Shown one piece after another: positions 5,707 to 6,196 of a stretch of DNA of 6,196 nt. The notes beneath the pieces were generated by a model that made no database searches, was not told the origin of the DNA, and saw only the letters and a list, made by a program, of their open reading frames with translations. The position numbers and the translations under genes are program-made. Each line of letters starts with the position of its first letter. The first letter of the stretch is position 1. Source of the stretch: an uncultured Verrucomicrobiota bacterium (lineage in GTDB: Bacteria > Verrucomicrobiota > Verrucomicrobiia > Methylacidiphilales > Verrucolacustridaceae); contig CAIVGD010000297.1 of NCBI GenBank assembly GCA_903905395.1, forward strand, positions 1 to 6,196, written 5' to 3'.

Positions 5707-6196
5707 ATGGCTGATAACCGCATGGAAAAAATCGTCGCGCTTTGCAAGCGCCGAGGCTTCATCTTCCAATCTTCCGAGATCTACGGAGGGCTGAATGGCG
5801 CCTGGGACTACGGGCCCCTCGGTGCCGAGCTGAAACGCAACCTCAAGGACGATTGGTGGCGGACGATGACCCAGCGGCGGGACGACATCGTGGGCATGGA
5901 CGGCGCTATCCTCATGAGCCGGGCCGTCTGGCAAGCCAGTGGACACGAAGCCACCTTCACCGATCCCATGGTGGACTGCAAAACATGCAAAAACCGTTTC
6001 CGAGCCGATCAACTGGCCACCACCCCCTGCCCCCAAAAACCCAGCAAAATGGCCAACGCCTGCGGCGGCGAACTCACCGAACCCCGACAGTTTAATCTCA
6101 TGTTCAAGACCTACGTCGGCCCCGTCGAGGACGAGCGCAACCTCACCTACCTCCGCCCCGAAACCGCCCAAGCCATGTTCGTCCAATTTAAAAACA
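5707..6196 (+). CDS. glyS: Glycyl-tRNA synthetase, dimeric (alpha2) type, N-terminal part (3' end outside window)
   Basis: The first 163 residues of a class II aminoacyl-tRNA synthetase of the single-chain GlyRS type are visible; the frame is open to the window edge. It joins glycine to tRNA-Gly using ATP in the cytoplasm. Diagnostic segments are EKIVALCKRRGFIFQSSEIY (7-26), GGLNGAWDYGPLGAELKRNL (27-46), VWQASGHEATFTDPMVDCK (74-92), FNLMF (129-133) and RPETAQAMFVQFKN (150-163), the start of class II motif 2. The usual family form of that last segment is RPETAQG, so residue 155 being Ala is a small deviation. Four cysteines, C91 and C94 (CxxC), C108 and C119 (CGG), look like the zinc-ribbon insertion found in part of this family. 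The ATG at 5707 begins the homology; no Shine-Dalgarno sequence is visible before it. The gene is divergent from the AsmA-like gene across a 52-bp spacer. Confidence 0.95.
   Translation, partial: MADNRMEKIVALCKRRGFIFQSSEIYGGLNGAWDYGPLGAELKRNLKDDWWRTMTQRRDDIVGMDGAILMSRAVWQASGHEATFTDPMVDCKTCKNRFRADQLATTPCPQKPSKMANACGGELTEPRQFNLMFKTYVGPVEDERNLTYLRPETAQAMFVQFKN

Noticed and set aside
5431..6186. 251-residue minus-strand open frame across the divergent spacer and glyS
   Set aside because: It lies opposite the clear GlyRS coding sequence and across the start of the AsmA-like gene, and shows no recognisable motif.

Overview
The window is a compact, G+C-rich stretch of bacterial chromosome with seven protein genes and almost no non-coding DNA. 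I see no rRNA or tRNA gene, insertion sequence, CRISPR array, phage gene or plasmid gene. The gene set is mostly housekeeping: a HINT-type nucleotide hydrolase, an N-acetylglutamate synthase, endonuclease IV, a large AsmA-like envelope protein and a glycyl-tRNA synthetase. The alpha2-type (single-chain) GlyRS, the AsmA-like inner-membrane/periplasmic protein (which implies an outer membrane) and the scarcity of well-placed Shine-Dalgarno sites fit a Gram-negative bacterium outside the mainstream Proteobacteria. A Verrucomicrobiota/PVC-type genome is my best guess, but it is an inference from gene style and not proven by any marker here.

Layout: (1) Positions 1-1126, plus strand: the 3' end of an unrecognised gene, then 8 nt later a HINT-family protein, then after 64 nt a small four-helix membrane protein of the DMT/SMR type. 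(2) Positions 1123-5654, minus strand, read right to left: AsmA-like protein, then endonuclease IV (nfo) overlapping it by an ATGA junction, then argA (amino-acid kinase plus GNAT domains) 39 nt further on. The spacing makes this a likely operon. The last bases of argA and of the small membrane protein gene share the four bases TTAA, so two convergent genes stop inside one another. (3) Positions 5655-5706: a 52-bp divergent spacer with a palindrome that can be read as a -10-like hexamer on both strands. (4) Positions 5707-6196, plus strand: the 5' third of glycyl-tRNA synthetase, cut by the window edge.

The genes do not form one visible pathway. argA makes N-acetylglutamate for arginine synthesis, nfo repairs abasic sites, the AsmA-like protein probably acts at the cell envelope and glyS charges tRNA-Gly. 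I find no convincing new system. The most useful second looks are the small transporter-like protein with Asp where EmrE has its essential Glu, the fully overlapping convergent stops, the translationally coupled AsmA-nfo pair, the symmetric spacer promoter candidate and the persistent C-over-G skew of the plus strand.
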